A stretch of 64,000 nucleotides of DNA from Actinomycetota bacterium (GCA_003598015.1 QZKE01000033.1:60616-124615), one strand, 5' to 3'; shown: positions 1 through 12,445, counted from the first letter of the stretch. The notes: generated by a model from the sequence alone, not told the origin. Numbers and translations: made by a program.

Positions 1-2
1 CC

Positions 3-752
3 CAGATAAAGGAGGCGTTCCCCCCCGCGATTGCGGCTGAGTATAACGCCGGTTTCAAAAAGATCGCCCAGAGGTGCAATGTGCTGCGGGACCTGGACGT
101 GTACCTTCTTGAAAAGCAACGCTACTACGACCTGCTGCCGCAGCACCTCCACCAGGGACTTGACCAGTATTTCGCGCACATAAAGCGCAGAAGAAAAGCT
201 CAACACAAGAGCTTTGCGGATTTTCTCCAGACCAAGACCTTTGCCTCTACCCTCGAGAATTGGGGGGCTTTCCTCGAGAGCCCGCAAACTCCCGCCGGCA
301 GCCCCCCGGCAATCGAGGTTGCCAGGTCGCGCATTCGCGATCGTTTCAGGAAAATTATCAAGAAGGGCAGGAAGATCTCAACTGCTTCCCCCGATAAGGA
401 CCTGCATAGCCTGCGCATAGACTGCAAGAGGCTGCGCTACTTGCTCGAGTTCTTCGCGTCGCTATTCCCGGCGAAAAAGATGGACAGGCTCATCAAGCAC
501 ATGAAAGGCCTCCAGGATAATCTCGGCGAGTTCAACGACCTTGCTGTACAGCAGGGCAATCTCAGCGTGTATCTGGCACGTTCCGGGCACAACGCGCCTC
601 AGCACCAGCTCAGGTCTGCGGCGATCGGTGGCCTTCTGGCCGTTCTCAGCAACAGACAGAATGAAGTGAGGGAGGAATTCTTCCATAGCTTCGCGGAGTT
701 CGACTCAAAGCAGGTACATACGTTATGCAAAGAACTTTTCGGGGAAGGTTAG
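3..752 (+). CDS. CHAD domain protein, 5'-truncated by the window edge
   Basis: The track ORF starts at an internal GTG (81), but the frame is open to base 3 (QIKEAFPPAIAAEYNAGFKKIAQRCNVLRDLDVYLL). CHAD-like RDLDVYL and LHSLRIDCKRLRYLLEFF segments. Confidence 0.85.
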   Translation, partial: QIKEAFPPAIAAEYNAGFKKIAQRCNVLRDLDVYLLEKQRYYDLLPQHLHQGLDQYFAHIKRRRKAQHKSFADFLQTKTFASTLENWGAFLESPQTPAGSPPAIEVARSRIRDRFRKIIKKGRKISTASPDKDLHSLRIDCKRLRYLLEFFASLFPAKKMDRLIKHMKGLQDNLGEFNDLAVQQGNLSVYLARSGHNAPQHQLRSAAIGGLLAVLSNRQNEVREEFFHSFAEFDSKQVHTLCKELFGEG

Positions 753-753
753 C

Positions 754-1500
754 GTGCGCATACTCTCTTTTTACAGCATAAAGGGCGGCGTGGGAAAAAC
801 CACCGCAGCGGTTAACCTTGCCTACCTTAACGCCAGGGAGGGAAGAAGAACGCTCCTCTGCGACCTGGACCCGCAGGCATCCGCATCCTTCTATTTCCGC
901 ATCAAACCGATGAGCGGGCAGAATTCGAAGATGCTGGTTTCCGCGCAGAGGAAAGCGTCGGAGTTCGTGCGGGCAACCGATTACGAAAACCTCGATCTTC
1001 TCCCATCGGACATCTCTTTTCGAAAACTGGATATACAGATCGACAAGGCCAGGAAGCCGAAAAGCCAACTCAAACACACCTTCCGTCAATTCGATGGCGA
1101 GTACGATACGCTCTTCATCGACTGCCCCCCGAACATCACCCTTCTTTCGGAAAACATCTTTCGCGTATCCGACATAATGCTGGTTCCCGTTATTCCCACC
1201 ACGCTTTCCAGGCGAACCTACGAGCAGCTTTGCGATTTCCTGTTAAAGCAGGAAATCGATGTTGAGCGAGTGATCCCCTTCTTCTCGATGGTCGACAGGA
1301 GAAAGAATATGCACAAGCAGATGATGGAAGATCTGCGCGGTGCCCATCCCGGTTTTCTGGAACACTATATACCCTATCGTTCCGACATCGAAAAAATGGG
1401 AACCTTCCGAGCCCCTCTCCCCGCGGTCTACCCGGAAAGCAGAAGCGCCCGGGAGATGGTGTCGTTATGGCGGGAGGTCCTTGAAAGGGCGTCGGTATAG
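754..1500 (+). CDS. ParA/MinD-type Walker ATPase
   Basis: Deviant Walker A YSIKGGVGKTTAAVNLAYL, then LLCDLDPQAS and LFIDCPPN; GTG start 1 nt after the CHAD stop. Confidence 0.9.
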   Translation: MRILSFYSIKGGVGKTTAAVNLAYLNAREGRRTLLCDLDPQASASFYFRIKPMSGQNSKMLVSAQRKASEFVRATDYENLDLLPSDISFRKLDIQIDKARKPKSQLKHTFRQFDGEYDTLFIDCPPNITLLSENIFRVSDIMLVPVIPTTLSRRTYEQLCDFLLKQEIDVERVIPFFSMVDRRKNMHKQMMEDLRGAHPGFLEHYIPYRSDIEKMGTFRAPLPAVYPESRSAREMVSLWREVLERASV

Positions 1501-1501
1501 A

Positions 1502-2407
1502 ATGGAGATAGAAAGGAAATTCCTTCTGCAGGAGCCGCCCGAGAAGCTGTACGCATATCCCGCCACGACCATAGAGCAGGGGTATATAATCGTCACCGAG
1601 AGCGAGGAGCTGCGCATCAGAAGGCGGGGTCTGTCGTACACGCTGACGTTCAAGAAGGGCTCGGGGACGACGAGAGACGAGATCGAGGTAGAGATAACAA
1701 GAGAACAATACGAGGAGTTCAGGCTGCACGTTATCGGCGTGCCGATCCACAAGAAAAGGATCGACTTCCCCTATGGCGATCATACGATGGAAATAGATAT
1801 CTACAAGGACGCCCTGGAGGGACTGGCCGTCGCCGAAGTCGAGTTCCCTTCGCGGGAGAGCATGCAGGATTTCTCCCCTCCCGACTGGCTGGGGGAGGAC
1901 GTCTCTTGCGACGCCGGGTTCAAGAACAAGAACCTGGCGCTGCAGGGCCTTCCCGCTTCACTTCTGCGCAAATGGAAGGATGCGTCTCGGCCGCCCTGGC
2001 ACTTCGAGCAGTCCGGGGCCGTCCCCTTCCGCAAGAAAGATGCGGGCTGCGAGGTTCTGCTCGTTACCACCCGGAAAGCGGGCAGGTGGATAATCCCGAA
2101 GGGTATCGTCGAGCCGGATCTCTCACCAGCGGACTCGGCGGTCAAAGAGGCGCTCGAGGAAGCAGGCGTTTCGGGTATCGTGATGCATGAGATCCAGTCG
2201 TCGTATTACTACGACAAGTGGAATGGGAGATGCGCCGTCACGCTGTTCCCGCTCCAGGTGACCGAAGAGCACGAACACTGGAGGGAAGAGGGAGTGCGCG
2301 AGCGGCGGTGGGTTGCGCAAGAACACCTGGGCGATTACGTGGAGAGCGCGGGATTGAAAGAGGCTGTCCTGCAGGTGCTGGATCGGCTGTACTGCAGCGG
2401 GAAATGA
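1502..2407 (+). CDS. CYTH domain (triphosphate tunnel metalloenzyme-type) fused to Nudix hydrolase
   Basis: N-terminal MEIERKFLL (CYTH ExExK signature); C-terminal half carries a Nudix-like box (GIVEPDLSPADSAVKEALEEAG). Likely start is ATG 1502, not 1340, 1 nt after the ParA-like stop. Confidence 0.88.
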   Translation: MEIERKFLLQEPPEKLYAYPATTIEQGYIIVTESEELRIRRRGLSYTLTFKKGSGTTRDEIEVEITREQYEEFRLHVIGVPIHKKRIDFPYGDHTMEIDIYKDALEGLAVAEVEFPSRESMQDFSPPDWLGEDVSCDAGFKNKNLALQGLPASLLRKWKDASRPPWHFEQSGAVPFRKKDAGCEVLLVTTRKAGRWIIPKGIVEPDLSPADSAVKEALEEAGVSGIVMHEIQSSYYYDKWNGRCAVTLFPLQVTEEHEHWREEGVRERRWVAQEHLGDYVESAGLKEAVLQVLDRLYCSGK

Positions 2408-2429
2408 TCGGGTCACGGAAGCCGAAGCA

Positions 2430-2453
2430 AAAAGCCCTCGCGAGAGGGCTTTT
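2430..2453. terminator. Rho-independent-type terminator, possibly bidirectional
   Basis: Perfect inverted repeat aaaagccctcgcgagagggctttt between the CYTH-Nudix gene and the converging tRNA-Ile. Confidence 0.75.
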
Positions 2454-2461
2454 GCGAAGGG

Positions 2462-2538
<77 letters not shown>

Positions 2539-2677
2539 TCGTAGAAAAAGATTATAGACCCTTACGGCGCCCCGGACAAGAAACGGCATTGCGCGGAAGA
2601 GATATGCGGGTTTTACACATTTTCAACAATATCTTGTGCATATCTTCCGTTGTGTACACAATATATTGTACTTGCAT

Positions 2678-3253
2678 CTATCCCGCGGGCTCCAGCCCCT
2701 CGGGCAGCTGAAAGTTGGCGGCCGAGACCTGCCCTACTCGCCTGTACTCCCAGCTTATCTCCTTCAGGGGATCGCCCTGCGATTCAGCCACCCAGGCGCT
2801 GGGGAGATAATCGGGCCCCTCCAGGAAAGCCCGTATGGATCTCCCGTCCGCCGTATCCATGCGGAATTCTTGCCCGTTCCAGAACTGCTCCAGCTCGAAA
2901 TAAGGCTTCATCACCATTTCGGGCATGAACCCCGCCTTTAGGATCGCCTCATCGTAGCTTATGGGCTCGTACGTCCTCGTCGCCAGGCTTATCAGCCAGC
3001 CCTCCTCCGTGTCCCGGTTATAGATAACCATGCGGGAGCCGTCTTCTGGGATGATGCGGAAGGAACCCCCGTCGTAGATGCCTACCCCCCTAGTCCTTCC
3101 ATCCTCAGTCCCCTTTACCTGGTAGCTGCCCTCGAGGGTTGCCTGCATAGACTGCTCGCGAGGGGAGGACACCCCCTCCCCTCCACCGCAGCCCGCCGCA
3201 AGCGTTTCGGCCGCCAGCAGCAGGAGCAACAGGGCCGCAATCGTTCTTCTCAT
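2678..3253 (-). CDS. Putative secreted lipoprotein of unknown function
   Basis: Signal peptide and lipobox MRRTIAALLLLLLAAETLAAGCGG; about 190 aa. Confidence 0.7.
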   Translation of the reverse strand: MRRTIAALLLLLLAAETLAAGCGGGEGVSSPREQSMQATLEGSYQVKGTEDGRTRGVGIYDGGSFRIIPEDGSRMVIYNRDTEEGWLISLATRTYEPISYDEAILKAGFMPEMVMKPYFELEQFWNGQEFRMDTADGRSIRAFLEGPDYLPSAWVAESQGDPLKEISWEYRRVGQVSAANFQLPEGLEPAG

Positions 3254-3257
3254 GCCG

Positions 3258-4703
3258 TCAGCCTTTCATCACCGCAAGGGGCCGCATGCGCGCCACTTTC
3301 CGTGAGAGCCCAGCCCCCTCGCAGATCTCCACTACCTCCTGTACATCCTTGTACGCCTCGGGGGCCTCCTCAGCAAAGCCGGCGAGGTGCCCGGAGCGCA
3401 CCATTATCCCCCGGCTTTCCAGCCTCTCTCTGAGCTCTTCGCCGCGCACCAGCTTCTTTGCCGCCTTGCGGCTCATGGCCCGGCCCGCCCCGTGGCAGGT
3501 GGAGCCGAAACTCTTGCGCAGCGCCTCCTCCGTGCCCACCAGGACGAACGAGTAGCTGCCCATATCGCCCGGGATGATCACCGGCTGCCCGGTCTGCGCG
3601 AACCTCTCCGCAACCTCCGGGCGGCTGCCCGGAAAGGCGCGTGTCGCTCCCTTGCGATGCACCATCAATGATGCCGGCTTTCCGTCGACCTCGTGCACTT
3701 CCGCCTTGGCCAGGTTGTGTGAAACATCGTAGAGCAACTCCATCCCCAGCTTCCTTGCCCCCGTCCCGAACACCCTCTCGAAACACTCGCGCACCCAATG
3801 CGTGATTGCCTCGCGGTTGCACATGGCGAAGTTCGCGGCGCAGGCCATGGCCGCCAGGTAATCCCGCCCTTCTCTCGACTGCACCGGGGCACAGACCAGC
3901 TGCCGGTCCGGAAGCCGGTATCCGTAACGCGGAAGGGCCGCCCCCATTACCTCGATATAATCCGTACATACCTGGTGTCCCAGGCCACGCGATCCGGAAT
4001 GCACCATCACTACAACCTGGCCCTCGAAGATGCCCAGCTTCTCCGCCAGGGGACCCGCCTCGTCCACTACCTGTATTTCCAGGAAATGATTACCAGACCC
4101 AAGGGTTCCAACCTGCTCACGCCCGCGCGCGACAGCCTTGTCGCTGACCTTGCCGGGGTCGGCCCCCGCATAGCAGCCGTTTTCCTCCATGGCTTCGAGG
4201 TCCTCCTCCCAGCCGATGCCGCTGGCGACCAGCGCCGCGGCGCCGCGGGACATCATGCGCTCCACCTCCCTGCGCTCCAAGCGCAGCCGCCCCTTCGTCC
4301 CCAACCCCTTGGGCACACTCACGTTGAGGAGATCGATGGTTTCACGCAGCCTGCCTGCCGCTTCGGTGTGGGTCAGGGACGTTTTTATCAGGCGGACGCC
4401 GCAGGATATATCGTAGCCGACGCCCCCCGGCGAGATCACGCCGTCCGCGGCACCGGTGGCCGCAACACCGCCTATGGGGAAGCCGTATCCCCAGTGTATG
4501 TCGGGCATGGCCAGGGAGGCTTTGACGATCCCCGGCAGGCAGGCCACGTTTATGACCTGCTGCAGGGCGTTGTCCCTGTCGGCTTTCTCCAGGAGCGCGC
4601 GGTCCCCAAAAACGACGCCGGGGACGAGCATGCCCTCCTGCGCGTCCGGGGGTATTTCCCAGGTGAAGTCATCCACTTTTTTTATACTGCCGAGAAGACT
4701 CAT
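3258..4703 (-). CDS. rtcB: RtcB RNA-splicing ligase
   Basis: MPDIHWGYGFPIGGVAA, GGVGYDISCGVRL, GTLGSGNHFLEIQ, SHNLAK are characteristic RtcB motifs. Start placed at ATG 4703 rather than 4964. Confidence 0.95.
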   Translation of the reverse strand: MSLLGSIKKVDDFTWEIPPDAQEGMLVPGVVFGDRALLEKADRDNALQQVINVACLPGIVKASLAMPDIHWGYGFPIGGVAATGAADGVISPGGVGYDISCGVRLIKTSLTHTEAAGRLRETIDLLNVSVPKGLGTKGRLRLERREVERMMSRGAAALVASGIGWEEDLEAMEENGCYAGADPGKVSDKAVARGREQVGTLGSGNHFLEIQVVDEAGPLAEKLGIFEGQVVVMVHSGSRGLGHQVCTDYIEVMGAALPRYGYRLPDRQLVCAPVQSREGRDYLAAMACAANFAMCNREAITHWVRECFERVFGTGARKLGMELLYDVSHNLAKAEVHEVDGKPASLMVHRKGATRAFPGSRPEVAERFAQTGQPVIIPGDMGSYSFVLVGTEEALRKSFGSTCHGAGRAMSRKAAKKLVRGEELRERLESRGIMVRSGHLAGFAEEAPEAYKDVQEVVEICEGAGLSRKVARMRPLAVMKG

Positions 4704-4738
4704 TGGGTATCGGCTCCTGCGGGCGTGTCGCGCGCTTT

Positions 4739-5155
4739 TCACACGTCGAAGATGACCTGGGCCGTCCAGCGGCCCTTCTCCTCCCTTAATTCTAGCATGT
4801 GATAGGTGGGCGCCTTTATCTCCGCGCCGGTCACGTGCCTTTCGGGATCGAGCGCCTCCCCTGTTCCCCATGCCCTGACCGAGGTGTCGCTGATCTCGCT
4901 CACCTCGAAGGAGCGGAAAGCCCACCCCTCCGCCTCCACCCGGTAGAGGATCTCCGAGAGCCATGATACCAGCAGGGACTCGCGCTCCCTGCCTTGCGCC
5001 GCCAGCCTTACGCGCCGCTCCGGCCTGATCTTCTCGAGGTCGAGCATGAGGGACATCATGCCCCGGGCGCAGTTCTCGAAAGCCTCGGACATGCTGGAGC
5101 CGCAGGCCCGGATGCCCACGTCTGAGGCGTGCTCTACTACCTCGAATCCCGTCAG
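4739..5155 (-). CDS. Archease (RtcB activator)
   Basis: [18 protein letters not shown]... at the N terminus and YHMLEL...AQVIFDV at the end are archease-like; adjacent to rtcB. Track ORF starts at 5119, but conserved N-terminal residues extend upstream to the end of gyrA; exact start uncertain. Confidence 0.85.
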   Translation of the reverse strand: MTGFEVVEHASDVGIRACGSSMSEAFENCARGMMSLMLDLEKIRPERRVRLAAQGRERESLLVSWLSEILYRVEAEGWAFRSFEVSEISDTSVRAWGTGEALDPERHVTGAEIKAPTYHMLELREEKGRWTAQVIFDV

Positions 5156-7641
5156 CCTTCCTCCCCCTGAGTCTCCGGCTCAGACTCGAGCTCGGCCTCC
5201 GGCTCGTGGAGACCCTCCTGGAAGGCCAGCTGTGCGATGGACGCCACGCCGTCCTCCTCGTCCAGCTTCATGATTCTTACGCCCTGGGTCGCGCGGCCCA
5301 TGCGCGAGATGTCGTCGATGGCCATGCGAATGACCACTCCCTCGACGGACACCGCCATCAACTCCTGGTTCTCCTTGACCACGCGCGCCCCCACCAGCAG
5401 GCCCTTGCCGCCGGTGAAGGAAATAGTCTTCACGCCCTTTCCGCCGCGGCGATGCTTGGGGTACTTGGAGACGGCCGTCCTCTTTCCGTACCCCAACTCG
5501 GTGATGACGAACAGGTCGGCGTCTTCGGTCGCTATTCCCATGGCGATTACATCGTCTTCCGCGCTCAGGGTCATGCCCTTGACGCCGCGGGTATCGCGGC
5601 CCATGGGGCGGCAGTCGGACTCGGCAAAACGGATGGCTTGCCCCCCGCGTGACACCATCACGAGGTCGTTGGCGCCGCTCGTCAGCCTGGTATCTATGAC
5701 CTCGTCTCCCTCCGCCAGGCTGATGGCGATCAGCCCGTCCTTGCGCGGCGAGTCGTAGTTCTTGAAGGAGGTCTTTTTGATCATCCCCCGCCGCGTCGCC
5801 ATGACCAGGAAGGCATCCTCGGGATATTCCTTGGTGGCTATGACCGAACATATCTTTTCCCCGGAGGTCAGCGGCAGCAGGTTTACCAGGGCCTGGCCCC
5901 TGGCCGCCCGCGAGCCCTCGGGCAGCTCGTATACCTTCAAGCGATAAGCCTTCCCCCGGTTGGAGAAAAAGTGTATGTAGTGGTGCGTTGACGCGACGAA
6001 GAGGTGCTCTACGAAGTCGCCTTCCTTGAGGTTCATGCCCATCACCCCACGCCCCCCCCTCCTCTGGGTGCGGTAGGTCGTTATGGGCAGTCTCTTGACG
6101 TAACCGGAATGGGTGATGGTCACCACCACCTCTTCTTCGGCGATGAGGTCTTCGATCTCCAGGTCTTCGTAATCGGGGACTATCTCGGTCCTGCGGGGAT
6201 CGGTGAAACGTTTCTTGATAGCCAGAAGTTCCTCGACGATGATGGCCTTGAGCTTGGCTTCATCCGCGAGGATCTCCTTCAGCCGCGCGATCTCCTTCTT
6301 CAGCTCCTTGTGCTCCGTCTTGACCTTCTCCTGCTCCAGGCCGGTCAGCCTCTGCAGCCTCATGTCCAGGATGGCCTGGGCCTGCTCCTGGCTCAGCTTG
6401 AACTGCTTCATCAATCCTTTCCTGGCATCATCGACCGTCCGCGATTTCTTGATGAGAGCGATGACTTCGTCCAGGTGAGCCAGCGCGACGAGCAGGCCTT
6501 CCAGTATGTGGGCCCTTTTTTCGGCTTTTTCCAGGTCGAACTTCGTGCGCCTGGTCACCACCTCCACCTGGTACTCTACATATCCGGTCAGGGCGTCCTT
6601 GAGGCTAAGGGTGCGCGGCACGCCTCCCACCAGCGCGATCATGATGATCCCGAAGGAGTCCTGCAGTTGGGTGTGCTTATACAGCTGGTTCAGTACCACC
6701 TGGGGAGCGCTGTCTTTGCGTAGCTCCACCACCAGGCGCATGCCCGCCCGGTCGCTTTCGTCGCGCAGGTCGGACACCCCGACGAGTTTCTTGTCGCGTA
6801 CCAGCTCGGCGATCCTCTCCGTCAGGCGCGACTTGTTCACTTGATAGGGGATCTCGGTAATGACTATGCTGGAGCGGCCCGCCTTGTTCTGTTCGATGTG
6901 GGCTCTCCCCCTCACCCGGATGACGCCGCGGCCGCTCTCGTAGGCCTCCCTGATACCCTCGAGCCCCATGACCATGCCCCCGGTGGGAAAGTCCGGGCCT
7001 TTTACGTGCTTCATCAGCTCCCTGGTCTCACTATCTGGCTTCTTGATCAAGACGACCGCCGCGTCTATCACCTCTCCCAGGTTGTGGGGTGGAATGTTGG
7101 TGGACATGCCTACGGCTATTCCCGACGAACCGTTGGCCAGCAGGTTGGGGAAACGGGCCGGCAGTACCGATGGTTCCTGCAGGGACTCGTCGTAGTTGGG
7201 CACGAAGTCAACCGTCGCCTTGTCGATGTCTCTCAGCACCTCCATGCTGATGGGAGAGAGGCGGGCTTCCGTATAGCGCATGGCCGCCGGGCTGTCTCCA
7301 TCGACGGAGCCGAAGTTGCCGTGGCCGTCCACCAGCTCGTAACGGGAGGAGAAGTCCTGGGCCATCCTCGCCAGGGTATCGTAGATGGCGGCATCGCCAT
7401 GGGGGTGGTATTTCCCCATTACGTCCCCCACAACCCTTGCCGACTTACGGTGGGGACGGTTGGGCGCGAGGTTCTGCTCGTACATCCCGTAGAGTATTCT
7501 GCGGTGGACCGGCTTGAGGCCGTCTCTGACATCGGGGAGGGCCCGCCCCACGATTACGCTCATGGCGTAATCCATATATGAGCGCTGCATCTCCTCGTCT
7601 ATCTCGATGGGTTTTATCTTCCCGCTCAGGGCTTGTACCAT
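5152..7641 (-). CDS. gyrA: DNA gyrase subunit A
   Basis: [31 protein letters not shown], active-site [10 protein letters not shown]; adjacent to gyrB. Confidence 0.98.
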   Translation of the reverse strand: MVQALSGKIKPIEIDEEMQRSYMDYAMSVIVGRALPDVRDGLKPVHRRILYGMYEQNLAPNRPHRKSARVVGDVMGKYHPHGDAAIYDTLARMAQDFSSRYELVDGHGNFGSVDGDSPAAMRYTEARLSPISMEVLRDIDKATVDFVPNYDESLQEPSVLPARFPNLLANGSSGIAVGMSTNIPPHNLGEVIDAAVVLIKKPDSETRELMKHVKGPDFPTGGMVMGLEGIREAYESGRGVIRVRGRAHIEQNKAGRSSIVITEIPYQVNKSRLTERIAELVRDKKLVGVSDLRDESDRAGMRLVVELRKDSAPQVVLNQLYKHTQLQDSFGIIMIALVGGVPRTLSLKDALTGYVEYQVEVVTRRTKFDLEKAEKRAHILEGLLVALAHLDEVIALIKKSRTVDDARKGLMKQFKLSQEQAQAILDMRLQRLTGLEQEKVKTEHKELKKEIARLKEILADEAKLKAIIVEELLAIKKRFTDPRRTEIVPDYEDLEIEDLIAEEEVVVTITHSGYVKRLPITTYRTQRRGGRGVMGMNLKEGDFVEHLFVASTHHYIHFFSNRGKAYRLKVYELPEGSRAARGQALVNLLPLTSGEKICSVIATKEYPEDAFLVMATRRGMIKKTSFKNYDSPRKDGLIAISLAEGDEVIDTRLTSGANDLVMVSRGGQAIRFAESDCRPMGRDTRGVKGMTLSAEDDVIAMGIATEDADLFVITELGYGKRTAVSKYPKHRRGGKGVKTISFTGGKGLLVGARVVKENQELMAVSVEGVVIRMAIDDISRMGRATQGVRIMKLDEEDGVASIAQLAFQEGLHEPEAELESEPETQGEEG

Positions 7642-7675
7642 TTTCTTCCTCCTGATGCGTATCCGCGAGCCCGGA

Positions 7676-9607
<1,932 letters not shown>

Positions 9608-9738
9608 TCACTCTTCTTTCATGCGCTTTCCCGCTTCTCCAATAATCAAATTATATCATCCGGAGGGTACTTGGTTCGCCTCTTTTTAACGCCTTTTTCG
9701 CCGCTCTTTGCCACCTTGTTCGCGTCGTTTCTAAGCCT

Positions 9739-10068
9739 TCACTGAAGGTTTATTTTTCTGATGATTATCTCGCTTATTTCCAGGCCGGTTTTAGCTCTTA
9801 TGCCGGCCTTGACCTCCTCTATGCGGTAGTGAAGCTCCTGTGCCCACGCGTGTGAATTTACACCCACGTACAGTCTGTCCCCCTCGATCCGGTACGGCCT
9901 ACTTTCCCGGGCCGCCCTCTCTCCCACCAGCCCCTCCCAGGCCTCTCTGATGCGCAGTAACCTGCCCAGGCCCTCTATCCCCTCCTGTTCCAGAAGCTCC
10001 CGCATAGCCCCGCGTATGCTCACCACGTCCCCCTCTTCCTTCACCCTCCCCCCTCTCCATCGAGCCAT
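9739..10068 (-). CDS. DUF721 (DciA-like) protein
   Basis: Small protein between recF and gyrB; LYVGVNSHAWAQELHYR resembles the DUF721 core; conserved position. Confidence 0.85.
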   Translation of the reverse strand: MARWRGGRVKEEGDVVSIRGAMRELLEQEGIEGLGRLLRIREAWEGLVGERAARESRPYRIEGDRLYVGVNSHAWAQELHYRIEEVKAGIRAKTGLEISEIIIRKINLQ

Positions 10069-11081
10069 ATCCTGTGCGTTCCCGCGAGTTCATCGCTGTC
10101 GTCGGTGGTGGTCAATATCGCCTGCTCCCACTCGTCCAGCTCGTCCAACACCGTCCTGCGATTCTCCTCGTCCAGCTCCGAAAGACAGTCGTCCATCAAA
10201 AGCAGCATCCTCCTGCCCGTGCCCCCTTCCATCTGTCTGGCCTGCGCCAAGCGCCAGGCGATGGTTACCAGCTTCTGTTCTCCTTGCGAGCACTCTCTCC
10301 TCACGTTCTTGCCCGCAAGAAAAAGCAGCAGCTCGTCGCGGTGCGGTCCTATGAGGCTGACCCCTCTCCTCAGCTCCGCCTCCTCCATTTTTCTAATTCT
10401 CTCCATGGTCTTTTCCTCATCGCCCGTTTCGTCTCCCATGGAGGTATAATATTTTAGTTCTATTTCTCCCTTTCCCCATTTCTCTCCCAACCTGGTCATC
10501 TCCCGCTGCAACTCCTTCAGTGCCGCCCCTCGCTCCTCCACGATCGATTTGCCGTTCATATACAGCATGGGGTTCCAGAACCTCATGAACTCCCTTTCTT
10601 TCAGGCCCTTCCTTACCGCCCTTATGGCTTCATTTCGTTGTTTCAGCGTACGCTGATACTCCCTCAACACCTCTCGATAACTCCTCTTTGTTTCCGCGAC
10701 CACCTCGTCCAGATATTTCCTTCTCAACTCCGGTCCACCCTTTACCATCCATATGTCATCCGGCTGAAATGAGACGGCGCCAATGTCCCGTATCTGTCTC
10801 TTTCCTTCTACCTCTCCTCCCCTTCTTATAACGTTCCTTATCCTGATCTCTCTTCCTTTGTAGATATTAGCCTCTATTACCGCCTCTTCTTCCCCATTTC
10901 TCACCATTTCCCGCACATCGCTCGTTCTCATCGATCTTCCCTGTATTAAATAAAAGAGGGCTTCGAGAAGATTTGTCTTCCCTCGCCCGTTACCGGCAAT
11001 GACCGCGTTGATTCCCTGCTCGAATCTCAGTTGTCTATCCGTGTAATTTCTGTAGTTATGGAGCCTTATATGCTCAATCAC
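10041..11081 (-). CDS. recF: DNA replication/repair protein RecF
   Basis: HIRLHNYRNYTDRQLRFEQGINAVIAGNGRGKTNLLEALFYL; SQGEQKLV signature; dnaN-recF-DUF721 order. Confidence 0.96.
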   Translation of the reverse strand: MIEHIRLHNYRNYTDRQLRFEQGINAVIAGNGRGKTNLLEALFYLIQGRSMRTSDVREMVRNGEEEAVIEANIYKGREIRIRNVIRRGGEVEGKRQIRDIGAVSFQPDDIWMVKGGPELRRKYLDEVVAETKRSYREVLREYQRTLKQRNEAIRAVRKGLKEREFMRFWNPMLYMNGKSIVEERGAALKELQREMTRLGEKWGKGEIELKYYTSMGDETGDEEKTMERIRKMEEAELRRGVSLIGPHRDELLLFLAGKNVRRECSQGEQKLVTIAWRLAQARQMEGGTGRRMLLLMDDCLSELDEENRRTVLDELDEWEQAILTTTDDSDELAGTHRIWLDGEGGG

Positions 11082-11101
11082 GTCTCTTTTTCTTTTTCTC
11101 C

Positions 11102-12199
11102 TTATAACCGGATTGGCATGATAATATACATGAAGTCCTCTCCTTCTTTTTCCTTTATTATTCCCGGCTTCAAGGACTCCGTTATGCTGATCACCATCTT
11201 CTCTCCATCGATCGATATTATTCCTTCTTCGAGAAACCTGCTGTTGAAGGCTATTTCCATGTCCTCCCCTTCATATACCGCCACTATCTCTTCCCTTCCT
11301 TCTCCTACCTCCCTCGACTCGCTCTCCATCGTCAGTCCGGTACTGCCTATGTTGAGGCGCACCGTGCTGCTTATCAGAGACGCTCTTTTCAACGCCCCCA
11401 ACATCTCTTCCCTCTCAACCTCCACGACCTTCTCCATACTCTCCGGTATGAATTGTCCATATTTTGGAAATTTTCCCTCAATCAACCTGATAATGTGACT
11501 CGATGCACCGACGTCGAATTTTACCTGTCCCCCGTTTTCGTCGCGATAAACGTTTATTCTCTCCGTTTTTCCCACTATCCTTGCCAGGTTTACCATGGCC
11601 GAAGCCGGGATTATATACTGACCCTTCTCTTGTGTTTTAAAGCCTTCTCTTATTCTGCGAATAGCCAGACGGTAGCTGTCCGTGCTTACCATATTCAGCT
11701 CTTCTTCCTCTATCTCCAACAACATTCCCAACAGTGTAGGCCTCTTCTCATCTTTCGACGCCGCACGCGATACTTTTTGAACGGCAGGTATGAAAATCTT
11801 CGTTTCTACATCTTCGAGTATGGGAATACCGACAGATGGCGCGTTCGGAAAATCCTCCGCCGGCATAGTAAATAGTTTGAAAACCGTCTTCTGCCCTCTC
11901 AACACCATCTCGTTCCCTATTAATTCAACGTCTACTTTCTCATCCTTTGCATCCCTCAAAAAATCCATAAGGACCTTCAAATTAACAACGCACACCCCTC
12001 CCCGCTCCACCTTCGCGGCGCAGCTCGTGATGGTATAGGACTCCAGGTCCGTTGCATGCAATATCAGCTCTTCCCCCACGCCCTCCAATTTGGTTCCCGA
12101 CAGGATCGGCATCATACCTTTAGCGTTAGCGGAATACTGTACCGTCTGCACGGCATCTAACAGATCTTCTCTGAGGGCGCTGAATTTCATCGTCTCCAT
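11102..12199 (-). CDS. dnaN: DNA polymerase III subunit beta
   Basis: Sliding-clamp features (LREDLLDAVQTVQYSANAKGMMPILSGTKLEG ... C-terminal FMYIIMPIRL) and location. Confidence 0.96.
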   Translation of the reverse strand: METMKFSALREDLLDAVQTVQYSANAKGMMPILSGTKLEGVGEELILHATDLESYTITSCAAKVERGGVCVVNLKVLMDFLRDAKDEKVDVELIGNEMVLRGQKTVFKLFTMPAEDFPNAPSVGIPILEDVETKIFIPAVQKVSRAASKDEKRPTLLGMLLEIEEEELNMVSTDSYRLAIRRIREGFKTQEKGQYIIPASAMVNLARIVGKTERINVYRDENGGQVKFDVGASSHIIRLIEGKFPKYGQFIPESMEKVVEVEREEMLGALKRASLISSTVRLNIGSTGLTMESESREVGEGREEIVAVYEGEDMEIAFNSRFLEEGIISIDGEKMVISITESLKPGIIKEKEGEDFMYIIMPIRL

Positions 12200-12340
12200 A
12201 CCTCCTATTAACTCTTATTCTCTTAATATATAAAATTTAGGAATAGTCATAGTAAGGGTTGTGCATACTGTTGAAACTCGGTGTTTGTGGAGCAAGAGGG
12301 GCTTGAAGGCCTGTGTAAACCGCTGTGAAAAAAGTATATG

Positions 12341-12374
12341 AGAATGTTGATAAGAGGAAGTTTATCAACATTCT
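12341..12374. promoter_or_regulatory. Inverted pair of DnaA-box-like sequences in the dnaA-dnaN intergenic region
   Basis: 13-bp perfect arms agaatgttgataa / ttatcaacattct around an 8-nt loop; each arm contains TTATCAACA. Confidence 0.6.
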
Positions 12375-12445
12375 TGCCCTGACGACCCAGTTTGTGAACA
12401 TAATAAACATAGTTTTTCACAGGCTTTGAACAGCCTCTCCTCATG

